From positions 32,904-96,903 of the forward strand of contig NZ_SIHI01000011.1 in NCBI RefSeq assembly GCF_007859735.1: 64,000 nt of DNA, read 5' to 3'. This document shows, one piece after another, positions 17,551 to 26,739 of this stretch (its first letter is position 1; every line of letters starts with the position of its first letter). The notes beneath the pieces were generated by a model. It was not told the DNA's origin, did no database searches, and worked only from the letters and a program-made list of their open reading frames with translations. This stretch comes from Thalassoglobus neptunius (GTDB taxonomy: Bacteria > Planctomycetota > Planctomycetia > Planctomycetales > Planctomycetaceae). Position numbers and translations under genes: made by a program.

Positions 17551-19731
17551 ATGCAATTCAAAATCCTTCCACCCACTGGCAGTTCAAGAGGGCCGATTGG
17601 AATGCTCTCGGTGCTGGCATCAATTCACGGTGCAATACCATCCTCTCTTTCAATTTCCCTTTGGCTGAAATCCGACAAAGGTGAAGTTACGTTCTTGGTA
17701 GACCTGCCAGATGAATGCGAGCGGTCTTTTCTGCAGGAGTTGCAGGATGTGTATCCCGGTTGCACCGTAGAACCAGAGAGCGAAAGGGATGACCACACCA
17801 CTGAACAGGAATGCTGGAACACGGAGTTGAGAGTAAGTCCCGATGTCCTCTCACTTCTGACGTTTGACCAGTTCGTTGACGAAACAGACAATCGCTCGTT
17901 GGCTGATCCAGTGTCCGGTCTTTTGTCCATTCTCAAGTCGGGACGTGCGGGGCGGGTCGTTCCAGCGATTCGACTGACTATACAACCCGCAACCCGGCGG
18001 AGAGTCGCCGCCGCAGAGCGAGTCTTGCGACGGTTCCATCACCGTTTCGTAGTCGATTCCCTTCAAAGTACATATCTGCGATGGGCGACACATCATCTTG
18101 CTCTTTACCGTGTTCTTGCCGCTATACTCTTTCGCTTCGTAGCCAGAGATGCTCTGCCCTTAGAAAGCTCAGCCAAGACTGATTTGAAGTTGTTTCAATG
18201 TCGTCTGACTGTTTTTGTCAACGTACCGATCGGACAGAAGCAACTGGCAGAACGCAGGCTCATTGAAATGGCTGGCGCTTTTGGGCGGTTTACAAATGCA
18301 ACCGTCAAAATTCACCGTTTCAAGCCTGCTCAAAGAGAGCGTGACAAACGTGCATTCCTGCTTTCTCCCCGAGAAGTTGCAACACTTTGGCATCCGGTCA
18401 CCGAGTCAGGAGACGCGGTGTCGCGTGTCGAAAGGCCAATGTTTCGAGAATTAGAACCACCAGTATTCCTCACCTCAAATAAAGGAACCGTGCTGGGGCG
18501 GGTCAAGTTTCGACAGCAGAAGAATCAATTCGCTATTGATGAAGATGATCTGCGAAGACACATGCTCGCAATCGGAAAAACGGGCTGCGGGAAATCGACT
18601 TTCCTGCTGAACGTTGTTAGCCAACAGGTCGAATCGAACAGAGGAATAATTCTTATCGACCCTCACGGAGAACTGGTTGATGACGTTCTGAGTACGGTTC
18701 CCAAGAATCGCACGAACGATGTGATCTACTTCGACGCATCCGATGACTCAGTTGTTGTCGGTTTCAACCCGATGGTTGGCCCGATCGGAGCCGACCACAC
18801 TCTGGTTGCCGATGGCGTTCTTACGTCTTTCAAAAATGTCTTTGGCTTTGATGAAGGATCTGCACCGAGGTTGTTGCATATATTTCGCAACACCCTGCTG
18901 ACTTTGATTGGGACGCGTCACGCATCCTTAGCCAATGTGCAACGGTTGTTGGTCGATGCGAACTTTCGCAAGTCAGCTATCGCCAACGTAACGAATAAAG
19001 CGGTTCGTGAGTTCTGGCTATCTGAATTCGGCCAGTGGAACGAGCGAGATCGAACACAATACATCGCTAGCCTGCAGAACAAACTGGGAGCGTTCACTAC
19101 CAACGAACGCCTCCAACGGATCTTCGATGGCGATCGAAAGGGGATTCAGCTTCGCGAGGTCATGGACCAGTCCAAGATACTCTTGTGCAACCTGTCCAAG
19201 GGGCAGGTCGGGCATGACGCCTCGACTCTTCTCGGATCGTTACTGTTGTCCAGTCTTCAAATCGCAGCGATGAGCCGTGCGGATGTCGCAGAGGACGAAC
19301 GCCCAGACTGCACAGTCCTTGTAGATGAGTTTCATTCGTACTTGTCGGATGGCAACACGACGATGGCAGATGCATTGGCGGAATCACGGAAGTACCGTAC
19401 CAGTTACGTGCTCTCGACACAGATGCTTGAGCAACTTGATTCAGCAACGCTTGCCGGAGTTCTCGGTAATTGTGGATCGACCCTTTGCATGACCGTCGGA
19501 CCTCGTGACGCGGAAGTTCTTGCGGAGCTTCTGGGCAACAGACTGGCCACTGACGATCTAATGAATATCCCAAAGTATCATGGATACATTCGGCAATTGG
19601 TGAATGGGGCGCCGCACACGTTTTCGATGACAACACTGTCGCCACCACGCCAGAATCGACAACGAGCGGACTTGATTCGCAAAGTGTCACGTCAGCGATT
19701 TGGCGTGCCCGATCAGAAACAACCGGCCTAG
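17551..19731 (+). CDS. VirD4/HerA-like DNA translocase ATPase
   Basis: A 726-aa ATPase of the type IV coupling protein/HerA superfamily, which pumps DNA through a membrane or secretion channel. Walker A is AIGKTGCGKSTFL (about 341-353) followed by ILIDPHGEL. Walker B is CTVLVDEFHSYLSDG near residue 590, followed by the sensor-like STQMLEQL. An N-terminal region of about 300 residues precedes the motor and has no TM helix. The ATG at 17551 starts the conserved-looking MQFKILPPTG; a longer in-frame ATG at 17515 exists. A second ATPase of this superfamily is at 37973-39904. Confidence 0.85.
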   Translation: MQFKILPPTGSSRGPIGMLSVLASIHGAIPSSLSISLWLKSDKGEVTFLVDLPDECERSFLQELQDVYPGCTVEPESERDDHTTEQECWNTELRVSPDVLSLLTFDQFVDETDNRSLADPVSGLLSILKSGRAGRVVPAIRLTIQPATRRRVAAAERVLRRFHHRFVVDSLQSTYLRWATHHLALYRVLAAILFRFVARDALPLESSAKTDLKLFQCRLTVFVNVPIGQKQLAERRLIEMAGAFGRFTNATVKIHRFKPAQRERDKRAFLLSPREVATLWHPVTESGDAVSRVERPMFRELEPPVFLTSNKGTVLGRVKFRQQKNQFAIDEDDLRRHMLAIGKTGCGKSTFLLNVVSQQVESNRGIILIDPHGELVDDVLSTVPKNRTNDVIYFDASDDSVVVGFNPMVGPIGADHTLVADGVLTSFKNVFGFDEGSAPRLLHIFRNTLLTLIGTRHASLANVQRLLVDANFRKSAIANVTNKAVREFWLSEFGQWNERDRTQYIASLQNKLGAFTTNERLQRIFDGDRKGIQLREVMDQSKILLCNLSKGQVGHDASTLLGSLLLSSLQIAAMSRADVAEDERPDCTVLVDEFHSYLSDGNTTMADALAESRKYRTSYVLSTQMLEQLDSATLAGVLGNCGSTLCMTVGPRDAEVLAELLGNRLATDDLMNIPKYHGYIRQLVNGAPHTFSMTTLSPPRQNRQRADLIRKVSRQRFGVPDQKQPA

Positions 19732-19796
19732 AAGCGAGCGGCATAAAGCCCTCGTCCAATTAGAAGTGCCCAAATTGTTGACAGCATTCCCATGCT

Positions 19797-20258
19797 GTGG
19801 CACGCTCGCAGATGTTGGTGAATGAATCGTCTACAGAGGCTGAATCCGAAGTTGTTCCTGCGCTAGAACGTATCGCGGACGAGCTTCAAATTGTTCGCAA
19901 CGTTCTCGATGAAATCAGGACCGACTTTCAATGGGCTGTTCGGAATGGCCGTGTAGTCATTCATTCTCAGTCAACTGAACCGGTTACTCCTCAACATCCT
20001 GAAGTGACATTGTTCAACGAGGGTGACGCCGTTGAATTCGATCTCGGCGGTGAATTCGCGTTCGCTGAAATCGTCGAACTCAATGACGGTCTGAATAGAG
20101 CGATTGTGCAGTTGACTCCCAGTGGCGAAACAATAACCGTTCAACAAGATGACTTACAGAAGGTCGAGACCGATCGATTAGCACGAGCTCAGCGGAACGG
20201 ACCGGAGCAGTCAATTGAAACGACTTGCGAGTTGCCGGAGCCCGGCGAACTATTCTAA
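19797..20258 (+). CDS. Hypothetical acidic protein downstream of translocase
   Basis: A 153-aa protein in the same direction as the translocase, 65 bp behind it. An N-terminal helical segment (VVPALERIADELQIVRNVLDEI) precedes a beta-rich middle with an SH3/KOW-like feel (EGDAVEFDLGGEFAFAEIVEL) and a C-terminus ending GELF. GTG at 19797 or ATG at 19812 could be the start. Function unknown. Co-transcription with the translocase is likely. Confidence 0.6.
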   Translation: MARSQMLVNESSTEAESEVVPALERIADELQIVRNVLDEIRTDFQWAVRNGRVVIHSQSTEPVTPQHPEVTLFNEGDAVEFDLGGEFAFAEIVELNDGLNRAIVQLTPSGETITVQQDDLQKVETDRLARAQRNGPEQSIETTCELPEPGELF

Positions 20259-20367
20259 TGACGCTAAACAGCCAGAGGGCACAATCTGATTGAGGCGAGA
20301 AGATTTCACCAAGGAACTATTTCACCGGAACAGTGCAAGTGCAGATCGCCAATACGGAACTGACTCA

Positions 20368-21249
20368 CTAGAACAGAGTTCGTTGCTGAGGCGGCTTGGG
20401 CCTTTCCGCTCTTTCGGACATCTCTTCAATATTGTCATTCAATAGTTTGCCCAGAATGCGAGCTGCACAGTCACGAATATGGTGTAGCGATTCCAGCAGC
20501 GTTTCATTCGATCCGTTGTAAAGTTGAATGTAGTCGCTGGATGCCGATCCTGTCTCCAGACCGATTCCGTTGCAAACGGTAAAGGCAACAGCTTCCGCCT
20601 CAGTTTCTCGAATCCTCTTTGTCGTTTCCTTTCGTCGTTCGCCACGATGAAGCAATTCGTGTGCAAACTCATGGACAAGAACCGAGAACTCTTCCGCTGA
20701 CCCAAGCCCCGGTTGAACGGTGATCGCCCCGCCACGTGAAACGCCTGACGCTCCGCCTTCGATGAAGTCGGTTTCCAAGCTAATTCCAGCTTCTGATATT
20801 TGATCGCGTACGCTTTGAATGTAGATCCCCGGATCACCTGCTATGCGTGCGAATTCTGGAAGATCATCTCCATCCGTTTGCGAAACGTCAAAAACATGAG
20901 CCGTACGAAAGGCGACCAATCGTCGCTCATTCTCGTCTTCTACGTCATCATCGTCGTCAGCCTTCTTTCGCATGACGGGTGCAAGAATCTTGATCCCACG
21001 TTCTCCTTTTTTCACGCTCCGCCCGAGTTTCTTCCACGCATGAAAGCCTGCAACTTGCGTTGCGTCTGGACGCTGCATAGCGATTAGCATGACGTTGCCG
21101 AAGCTATAGCGATGGAATCGTGAAAGGACTTGGAGGTACTTAACCAGTTGCTCACTCTTACCGGCATCAAGTTCGTTCCCCAGCGTTTCGAGGCTCTGGT
21201 CGATTTTCTCTGAGAGTTCTGCCGTCTTATCTGGCTTCTGTTTCGCCAA
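20368..21249 (-). CDS. ardC: ArdC-like antirestriction protein (ssDNA-binding plus zinc metalloprotease)
   Basis: A 293-aa protein. The N-terminal about 120 residues match ArdC-type ssDNA-binding domains (FHRYSFGNVMLIAMQRP, VKKGERGIKILAP). The C-terminal domain is a zinc peptidase with HEFAHELLH at 193-201 and a downstream Glu in ETEAEAVAF. ArdC proteins protect incoming single-stranded DNA during conjugation. The C-terminus QQRTLF fits a sliding-clamp-binding pentapeptide. A 97-aa gene ends three bases upstream of the start, so the two are probably one operon. Confidence 0.88.
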   Translation of the reverse strand: MAKQKPDKTAELSEKIDQSLETLGNELDAGKSEQLVKYLQVLSRFHRYSFGNVMLIAMQRPDATQVAGFHAWKKLGRSVKKGERGIKILAPVMRKKADDDDDVEDENERRLVAFRTAHVFDVSQTDGDDLPEFARIAGDPGIYIQSVRDQISEAGISLETDFIEGGASGVSRGGAITVQPGLGSAEEFSVLVHEFAHELLHRGERRKETTKRIRETEAEAVAFTVCNGIGLETGSASSDYIQLYNGSNETLLESLHHIRDCAARILGKLLNDNIEEMSERAERPKPPQQRTLF

Positions 21250-21251
21250 TT

Positions 21252-21545
21252 TTAATAGTCGGAAGGAAGCAGTGCCGTGATTGCTCCGCCCTCACCGTCT
21301 TCAATGAACCACAAATTCTCTGGTGCAGTATCACTCTCAAACACTTGCAGGTAGTCGAGACCGTTCTGTTTGCCGGCGAGTTGCCTCAGAACGCGAAAGC
21401 AGTTCACTATTGTTTCATGCGAGTACAGTTCAATCGCAGCAGGAGTTGCCACTAACGGCTTTTCTGGTCTAGGCTGGAACATGTTCGTGGAATCTGGATC
21501 GTCGAACGGGATTTCCTGTGGTTTGAGTGAAGGTGAGGATGCCAT
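21252..21545 (-). CDS. Hypothetical protein upstream of ardC
   Basis: A 97-aa protein of unknown family, ending three bases before the ardC start on the same strand. The N-terminus is Pro-rich, and the middle has helical character (HETIVNCFRVLRQLAG). The start ATG at 21545 lies about 30 bp from the divergent 21575 gene, so the promoters overlap. The tight spacing argues for a shared transcript with ardC. Confidence 0.6.
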   Translation of the reverse strand: MASSPSLKPQEIPFDDPDSTNMFQPRPEKPLVATPAAIELYSHETIVNCFRVLRQLAGKQNGLDYLQVFESDTAPENLWFIEDGEGGAITALLPSDY

Positions 21546-21574
21546 AGGCGAAGAATGTTGCCACGAACGAAAAA

Positions 21575-22219
21575 TTGGCGCAAGCTATTCATCGACTTCT
21601 TATAGATCAGTTGGAACGTTCAGTCCGTTACACCGGCGAATCGGATACAGACTTTCGACGTCGAGCCGAAAAAGCAGCCAGTATTGCAAGGTTGCTCGTT
21701 GAGCGATGCTTCGCCAACGAGTGCGTGCAGGACTATCTGGCAGACGAAGAGCTTCCTCTTTGGGACGAAGTTAAACTGCGGAGTGAACCGGTCGTTCGCG
21801 TCGAGTTTGAACAGGCAATTGCGTTCGGCGGAATAGGGGAGTGCCTTGCCGCAACCAAATCGAAACATTGGGGCGAAGGCCCACAGATACTTCCACTTGA
21901 ACAGGATGATTGGTTCTTCGCTGAACGCGTCACTTATCGGTATCGCGAAAACAGCATCTACAACCGACGCTTCGAGCAACGCAAACTCATGAAAGAGCTG
22001 CTGGGGCGAAAGCTACGCAAGCTCGTTGGTGCAGCAAATTACAGACGCCACTGCTGGGAAATCTTCCGCGACAACAATCTCACACCAGAAATCGAGAACG
22101 AGATTGCTGACCGACTTGGCCTGACAGCCAAAGAATTCTGGCGAGCGTCACGCGGCAAGGTGCTTTATGCAGATTTGCCGCTGAAGGAGCGGCAGCTTCG
22201 CTTCGATTTCGGCAACTAA
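21575..22219 (+). CDS. Hypothetical helical protein, possible clamp-binding C-terminus
   Basis: A 214-aa, highly charged, mostly helical protein of unknown family. It starts at TTG 21575 with no evident Shine-Dalgarno site. No ATG lies nearby in frame, so the start is uncertain. The C-terminus RQLRFDFGN contains QLRFDF, which fits the hexameric sliding-clamp consensus QLxLxF apart from F in place of L at the fourth position. It is divergent from the ardC operon and followed by three hairpins. Confidence 0.55.
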   Translation: MAQAIHRLLIDQLERSVRYTGESDTDFRRRAEKAASIARLLVERCFANECVQDYLADEELPLWDEVKLRSEPVVRVEFEQAIAFGGIGECLAATKSKHWGEGPQILPLEQDDWFFAERVTYRYRENSIYNRRFEQRKLMKELLGRKLRKLVGAANYRRHCWEIFRDNNLTPEIENEIADRLGLTAKEFWRASRGKVLYADLPLKERQLRFDFGN

Positions 22220-22244
22220 TTGGTGACTTAGAAACTCCACCAAA

Positions 22245-22316
22245 TTCTTGCGCATACGCAAGAACACAGGCAGTCTGACCATGCTTTGACAAATGTGTCA
22301 AAGCCCGCATTTGCGG
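22245..22316 (+). promoter_or_regulatory. Three consecutive hairpins in leader of a small-gene operon
   Basis: TTCTTGCG-CATA-CGCAAGAA (22245-22264), GCTTTGACA-AATG-TGTCAAAGC (22283-22304) and CCGC-ATTT-GCGG follow each other between the 22219 stop and the 22349 start. The first may terminate the upstream gene. The second has the form of a regulator operator or attenuator. Confidence 0.45.
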
Positions 22317-22348
22317 TTGTGTTCATTCACTGGATTTGGAGTACAGAC

Positions 22349-22543
22349 ATGCTTGTAGAACTTGAAGACGGGCGTTGCCGAAGCTGCGACGGCCAACTGG
22401 AACTCTGCGGAGCCGATGACGCGACGCTCGATGTTGAGTGCACGGAATGCGGCGACGGCTACACGGTCGAGCCGGATGCATTCAATGATGGAGGCATCAA
22501 GTATTGGCCGGAAGCGATGGTTGAGTTTGGGGAGGAACTGTAA
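22349..22543 (+). CDS. Small zinc-ribbon-like protein
   Basis: A 64-aa acidic protein with two CxxC pairs (CRSCDG and CTECGDG), suggesting a zinc ribbon. The ATG at 22349 has GGAG upstream and is preferred to the longer frame starting at 22286, which would begin inside a hairpin. Its TAA overlaps the next ATG (TAATG at 22541-22545). First of three overlapping small genes. Function unknown. Confidence 0.65.
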   Translation: MLVELEDGRCRSCDGQLELCGADDATLDVECTECGDGYTVEPDAFNDGGIKYWPEAMVEFGEEL

Positions 22544-22797
22544 TGGATTCTGCTCAATGTTGGGACGACATGCTCTTTGCCTACGCGACGAAGCAATGGC
22601 TCGACGCATCGGAACATGCGGTTGCGTTGCTTGAATGGCTGGACAAAGGAGGCTTCTCACCCCAGCCAACGATTGGCACAACGACAATGCACTTCACCTG
22701 TCAACTTGACGCTGACGTGTCACGCGCCATTTGCGTGGCGACGTGTCGTCAAGTCATCGAACGCTGCGCAAAGGAGGGTGCCAATGCTTCACGCTGA
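22543..22797 (+). CDS. Small hypothetical protein, coupled in operon
   Basis: An 84-aa protein with an N-terminal helix (SEHAVALLEWLDKGGF) and a TMHFTCQLDADVSRAICVATCRQ region. It starts within the upstream stop (TAATG), and its last codons overlap the next gene by 14 bp, so translation is probably coupled. Similar small sets occur on plasmids, but no family was recognised. Confidence 0.6.
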   Translation: MDSAQCWDDMLFAYATKQWLDASEHAVALLEWLDKGGFSPQPTIGTTTMHFTCQLDADVSRAICVATCRQVIERCAKEGANASR

Positions 22798-23155
22798 TCG
22801 AGTCTGGTCGGTTTCCGAAGTGAGTTCCGCAGAGGAACTCGCTAAGAATCTGAGCGAAGCGACGTGGTGTTGCTGCCAGGCATTCCAGATCACGGATCAT
22901 CCGCGATATGTCTGGCTGAATGACTCCACCTCGGAAGATGGTGCCCAAGAGTATGCCGTCTGTCGCATTGGACTGACCAAAGGCGACATTCTTCAGATCG
23001 AGACGATCACGTTCGGTTGGTGTGATTACAAAAAGTCGCTTCAATTCATCCGTGAAACGCTCAATGGAAATGACGACGACAACGAATGGGCTCGAAAGGT
23101 TTCCGCCACAATCGAGACCGCCGAAGAACATGGCCGTTGCGGTCATTGTGCCTGA
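22784..23155 (+). CDS. Small hypothetical protein, last gene of three-gene operon
   Basis: A 123-aa acidic protein. The ATG at 22784 has a strong AAGGAGG seven bases upstream, embedded in the preceding gene. The sequence shows a beta-rich middle (EYAVCRIGLTKGDILQIETI) and a Cys/His-containing end (GRCGHCA). A strong terminator follows at 23170. Function unknown. Confidence 0.65.
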   Translation: MLHADRVWSVSEVSSAEELAKNLSEATWCCCQAFQITDHPRYVWLNDSTSEDGAQEYAVCRIGLTKGDILQIETITFGWCDYKKSLQFIRETLNGNDDDNEWARKVSATIETAEEHGRCGHCA

Positions 23156-23169
23156 ATTAGCAGGCAACA

Positions 23170-23199
23170 CCCCGGATTCACGGAATCCGGGGCATTTTC
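23170..23199 (+). terminator. Rho-independent terminator after three-gene operon
   Basis: A perfect stem CCCCGGATT/AATCCGGGG with a 5-base loop (23170-23192) is followed by CATTTTC, 15 bp after the 23155 stop. Confidence 0.75.
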
Positions 23200-23287
23200 A
23201 AACGACAATGAAACCGGGTCTTGTTGACCAGCAGTGCACAAAATGGTAAATCTCTTACTTCGACAGACATTATCGTGGGAGACATGG

Positions 23288-23686
23288 ATGAACGAGTTCG
23301 CAGAACGCCTCCGAAGCGATCGGAGGGAAGCTGGACTGACGGTTCGCGAGGTTGCGGAATTGTCAGGCATCAGCTTTTCGTACATTACTAAAATTGAAAC
23401 GGGCCGTTCTGGAAGTGGCGTCTCACCGGAGATCGTGACGGCACTCGCGAAAGCACTTCAGCGCGACGAATTGGAATATCTGTACTTGAGTGGAGTCGTG
23501 CCACCACCGCTTAACGACTTACTCGCCGATGGCGAATCAAGATCGTTTGTACGTGCATTGCTCGCATCGCGTCTAAAGTCAAAAGGGTGGGAGCGGCTGC
23601 GGAGTGCCCTGTCGGGATCGAGTCCCACTTCGTCAGGGTCGCGTACTCAGCGTAAACCGAAGTCGCGTCGCAAAGCCGTTGCTTGA
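23288..23686 (+). CDS. XRE-family helix-turn-helix regulator
   Basis: A 132-aa protein. Residues about 3-62 form a Cro/C1-type HTH (LTVREVAELSGISFSYITKI), followed by a helical linker and a basic Arg/Lys/Ser tail. It immediately precedes the methylase and nuclease genes, the position of a restriction-modification controller protein. The ATG at 23288 is chosen because it starts at the HTH domain; a frame opening at 23234 exists. The gene ends 15 bp before the methylase start. Confidence 0.8.
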   Translation: MNEFAERLRSDRREAGLTVREVAELSGISFSYITKIETGRSGSGVSPEIVTALAKALQRDELEYLYLSGVVPPPLNDLLADGESRSFVRALLASRLKSKGWERLRSALSGSSPTSSGSRTQRKPKSRRKAVA

Positions 23687-23701
23687 AAATCGAGGTCTCT
23701 G

Positions 23702-26700
23702 GTGGCAACGGGTATAACTCAGGAATATGAATCGCTCATCGGCGAACTCGGCTACGACACATCAGGTGTCGACGCTGGTTTCGTTCGCGGTGAAGCATTG
23801 CGCTCAGGGCCTTCGGGTGATGGGCTAGATGATCGTCGGTTCCGCTACGCTTCGGTTCTCAATCCTGACAAGCTCGGCGTGACCGATGTCTTTGAGATCA
23901 ATGGTGCCCCTTGCATCTACATGAAGAGTTTGGCTGCTGATCCGACTGCCAAGCAGATTCGCGACTGGCATCGAACGGCATGGAATCACGGCTTGGGAAG
24001 AATGCTTTGGGTCGTTACACCGACTCAAATTCGCGTGTTTAATGCATTTGCTCCTCCCCCGAAGTCTGATACCAACGAGCAGCATCCCGCAGAATTGCTC
24101 CGTTGTTCAATCGACGATTTAGAGCAACTTCGACGCTACGAATTAGATCGGATCAGTCTTGAGAGCGGTCAGTTCTGGTCTACTCGTGCGGGTAAGCGGA
24201 TTACGAAGAACACGAGGATCGATGTCGAACTAGCGAACGATTTACAGACGGCTGCAGTGATTCTCACCGATCGCGGTTGCAAGCCGCTGCAAGCACATCG
24301 ATTGATGCTGCGGACACTTTTTACAGCATATCTTGAGGCTCGCGGAGTCCTGTCGTCTGATCTGTTTGATGGACTCAATGGAAAGACGTTTGGCGAGGTA
24401 CTGAATCGCGTCGGAGAAACGCGAACATTCTTTGAACGTATGAGAGATACGTTTAATGGCGACCTTTTCCCACCGCCCCCCACTGCGGGAGAAGAGGATG
24501 AATCGTATTCGTTTGCCAAGAACCATCTCGATGTGGCACGGGCGATCGTCACGCGGCGGAATCTTCGGTCGGGTCAGCAGACGTTTGATTTTTGGCAGTA
24601 TGACTTTGAGGTCATTCCAATTGAACTAATCAGTTCGATCTACGAACGGTTTATCTATGCGGACGATCAAGATGTCGCGAAAGCAAGGGGAACGCACTAC
24701 ACGCCGGTCAACCTTGTCGATTTGGTGTTCTCGCAGGTTTTTGACGACCACTTGTTTTCAAAGAAGCTGCCAACCGATGCGAAGGTGTTAGATTTGGCAT
24801 GTGGCTCCGGCGTCTTTTTAGTCGACGCATTTCGGCGTTTAGTCGCTCGGCGAATCGCAGGCGGAGAGGAAATCTCACGACGGCTCGTCAGAAACGTTCT
24901 GTCCAAACAGGTGTTTGGAGTTGATGTTAACGAAACCGCCATCGAAATTGCGGCGTTTAGTCTTTGCTTGACGGCGTTTGAACTCGATCCGTCGCTCCGT
25001 TCTGCGGAACACTTGAAATTTCGCCACAGTCTGCGAGATCGCAATCTTTTCGTTGGCGATGCATTTTCATCGAACGGGTTCAGTCAGGCCGAACCATTTC
25101 GAGATAAGCAATTTTCAGTGGTTGTCGGTAATCCGCCTTGGAACAAACCGAAGGGTGGGCGTTCAACCTCACAGGCTTCATCACGATCACACATTGAGTA
25201 TTGCGAAGAGCAAGATCCTCCGATTGAGCTGCCGTTCCGATCACCGATCGATCAGGCTTTCATTTGGCGAAGCCGGGATTTCCTTCAAAAGTCGGGACGG
25301 CTTGGTCTGATACTCGACGCGAAGAACTTCTTCAGTCAGGAGGGACAGTCGCTCATATCGAAGCAACAGCTTTTTACCGAGTTCCGTGCCCGAGCGATGC
25401 TGAACCTCTCTGTGTTACACGATAAGAAGTTGTTTCCGTCGGCCAAACAACCCGCAATGGTCTTCGTGGCCGAGCATTCAAAGCCCAAGAAGGGCGATCA
25501 AGTTGTCTTTGCATCTGCAGAGCGAAGTGAGTCGTTCCGCAGTCATGGCATCGTTGAATTGTTTCTTGAACGATTGAATCATTTGCCAGTAGAGAGGATT
25601 CCACACGAACCGCATCTCTTCAAGATTGCCTCTTATGGCACGGCTCGGGATCGAGCGATCATTCAGGGGCTGTTTGAAAACTTTGATTCAACTCAACAAG
25701 TGCTCGAACATTGGGGGACAAAGTTCAACCGGGGTTTTCAGAAAACTGAGTCGCCAAATCCCGTTCCGCCTGAGTTGATTGGTCAGCCCAAGCTTGAAGC
25801 CGTCCAGATCAACCGTTTCCTACAAGGAGTAGCTAGTCTTCCGCCGTTTGAATATGAAACGATGGAACATGCAAGGGATCCTGAAATTTACAAGGGACCT
25901 GTATTTATGGCACAGCAGAGTTTTCAAGATGATCGTCTAACTGGAGCCGTCAGCAATCGCGACCTAGTTTATTCGCGGACCTATTTCGGTGTTCCGGTCG
26001 CTCCATCGGAAGCATGGCGGCTTGATCTCTTGAATGCCTACATCAACTCATCGCTCGCCATGTATTGCTTCTTCATGACGGCAACACGATTTGGCATCGA
26101 CAAGCAAATCGCAGAACAAAACGATTTTGATCGTCTTCCTTTTCGTAATGTGACGGCGAAAGAAGGAGTGCGACCATTGAGTCGCGTGCTCCGCACACTT
26201 GAGAAGGCCGGTGGTGAAAGTGATTTAACCATTCTTGATAATGCCGTCTTTGAATTCTACGGATTACCAACATGGCAGCGTGAATACGTCACCGACACGA
26301 TAAAATATGATCTCGACTTTGTTCGTCATGGCAGTAAATCCGAAAGCATAGCACTTGCTGAACAAGAGGATCTGAAGACCTATGCAAGCACCATTGTTAA
26401 GTTCGTTCGAAGCAATCTGGCCGTTGGCGAGTTGTCAGTAAACGCAGATGTCATCGCAAATCTTCCCGATCTTGGCTGCGTCGTGATTCGTTTCGATGGT
26501 GACAAAAATCGAGGGGTTTGCGTAGCTGATAACTGCAAAGAAGACTTCAGTGCCCGTTTAGCTGAACTTCTTCACGCACCGCTTACGTCAAATATCCAAA
26601 TTCGGCGATCACTGATTCACTTCGATGACGATTATTGCATTATCGTGAAGCTCTCTCAGAAGCGATTCTGGTCTCGTGCACGAGCGTACGACGACGCTGA

Positions 26701-26737
26701 CTCGATTTTCGAGGAACTGCTTCGAGGGGGAACGTAG
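23702..26737 (+). CDS. Eco57I-like N6-adenine DNA methylase, possible type IIG enzyme
   Basis: A 1011-aa protein. SAM-binding motif I is VLDLACGSGVFLVDAF (about 360-375), and catalytic motif IV is VVGNPPWNKP (about 474-483), defining a gamma-type N6-adenine methylase. The first about 150 residues have an alpha/beta layout (DVFEINGAPCIYMK, GRMLWVVTPTQIRVF) that may be a nuclease or nuclease-like domain. The C-terminal half would recognise the target sequence. It starts at GTG 23702. Its stop is two bases from the TTG of the PD-(D/E)XK gene. With the XRE gene it forms a three-gene restriction-modification or defence unit. Confidence 0.82.
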   Translation: MATGITQEYESLIGELGYDTSGVDAGFVRGEALRSGPSGDGLDDRRFRYASVLNPDKLGVTDVFEINGAPCIYMKSLAADPTAKQIRDWHRTAWNHGLGRMLWVVTPTQIRVFNAFAPPPKSDTNEQHPAELLRCSIDDLEQLRRYELDRISLESGQFWSTRAGKRITKNTRIDVELANDLQTAAVILTDRGCKPLQAHRLMLRTLFTAYLEARGVLSSDLFDGLNGKTFGEVLNRVGETRTFFERMRDTFNGDLFPPPPTAGEEDESYSFAKNHLDVARAIVTRRNLRSGQQTFDFWQYDFEVIPIELISSIYERFIYADDQDVAKARGTHYTPVNLVDLVFSQVFDDHLFSKKLPTDAKVLDLACGSGVFLVDAFRRLVARRIAGGEEISRRLVRNVLSKQVFGVDVNETAIEIAAFSLCLTAFELDPSLRSAEHLKFRHSLRDRNLFVGDAFSSNGFSQAEPFRDKQFSVVVGNPPWNKPKGGRSTSQASSRSHIEYCEEQDPPIELPFRSPIDQAFIWRSRDFLQKSGRLGLILDAKNFFSQEGQSLISKQQLFTEFRARAMLNLSVLHDKKLFPSAKQPAMVFVAEHSKPKKGDQVVFASAERSESFRSHGIVELFLERLNHLPVERIPHEPHLFKIASYGTARDRAIIQGLFENFDSTQQVLEHWGTKFNRGFQKTESPNPVPPELIGQPKLEAVQINRFLQGVASLPPFEYETMEHARDPEIYKGPVFMAQQSFQDDRLTGAVSNRDLVYSRTYFGVPVAPSEAWRLDLLNAYINSSLAMYCFFMTATRFGIDKQIAEQNDFDRLPFRNVTAKEGVRPLSRVLRTLEKAGGESDLTILDNAVFEFYGLPTWQREYVTDTIKYDLDFVRHGSKSESIALAEQEDLKTYASTIVKFVRSNLAVGELSVNADVIANLPDLGCVVIRFDGDKNRGVCVADNCKEDFSARLAELLHAPLTSNIQIRRSLIHFDDDYCIIVKLSQKRFWSRARAYDDADSIFEELLRGGT

Positions 26738-26739
26738 CA

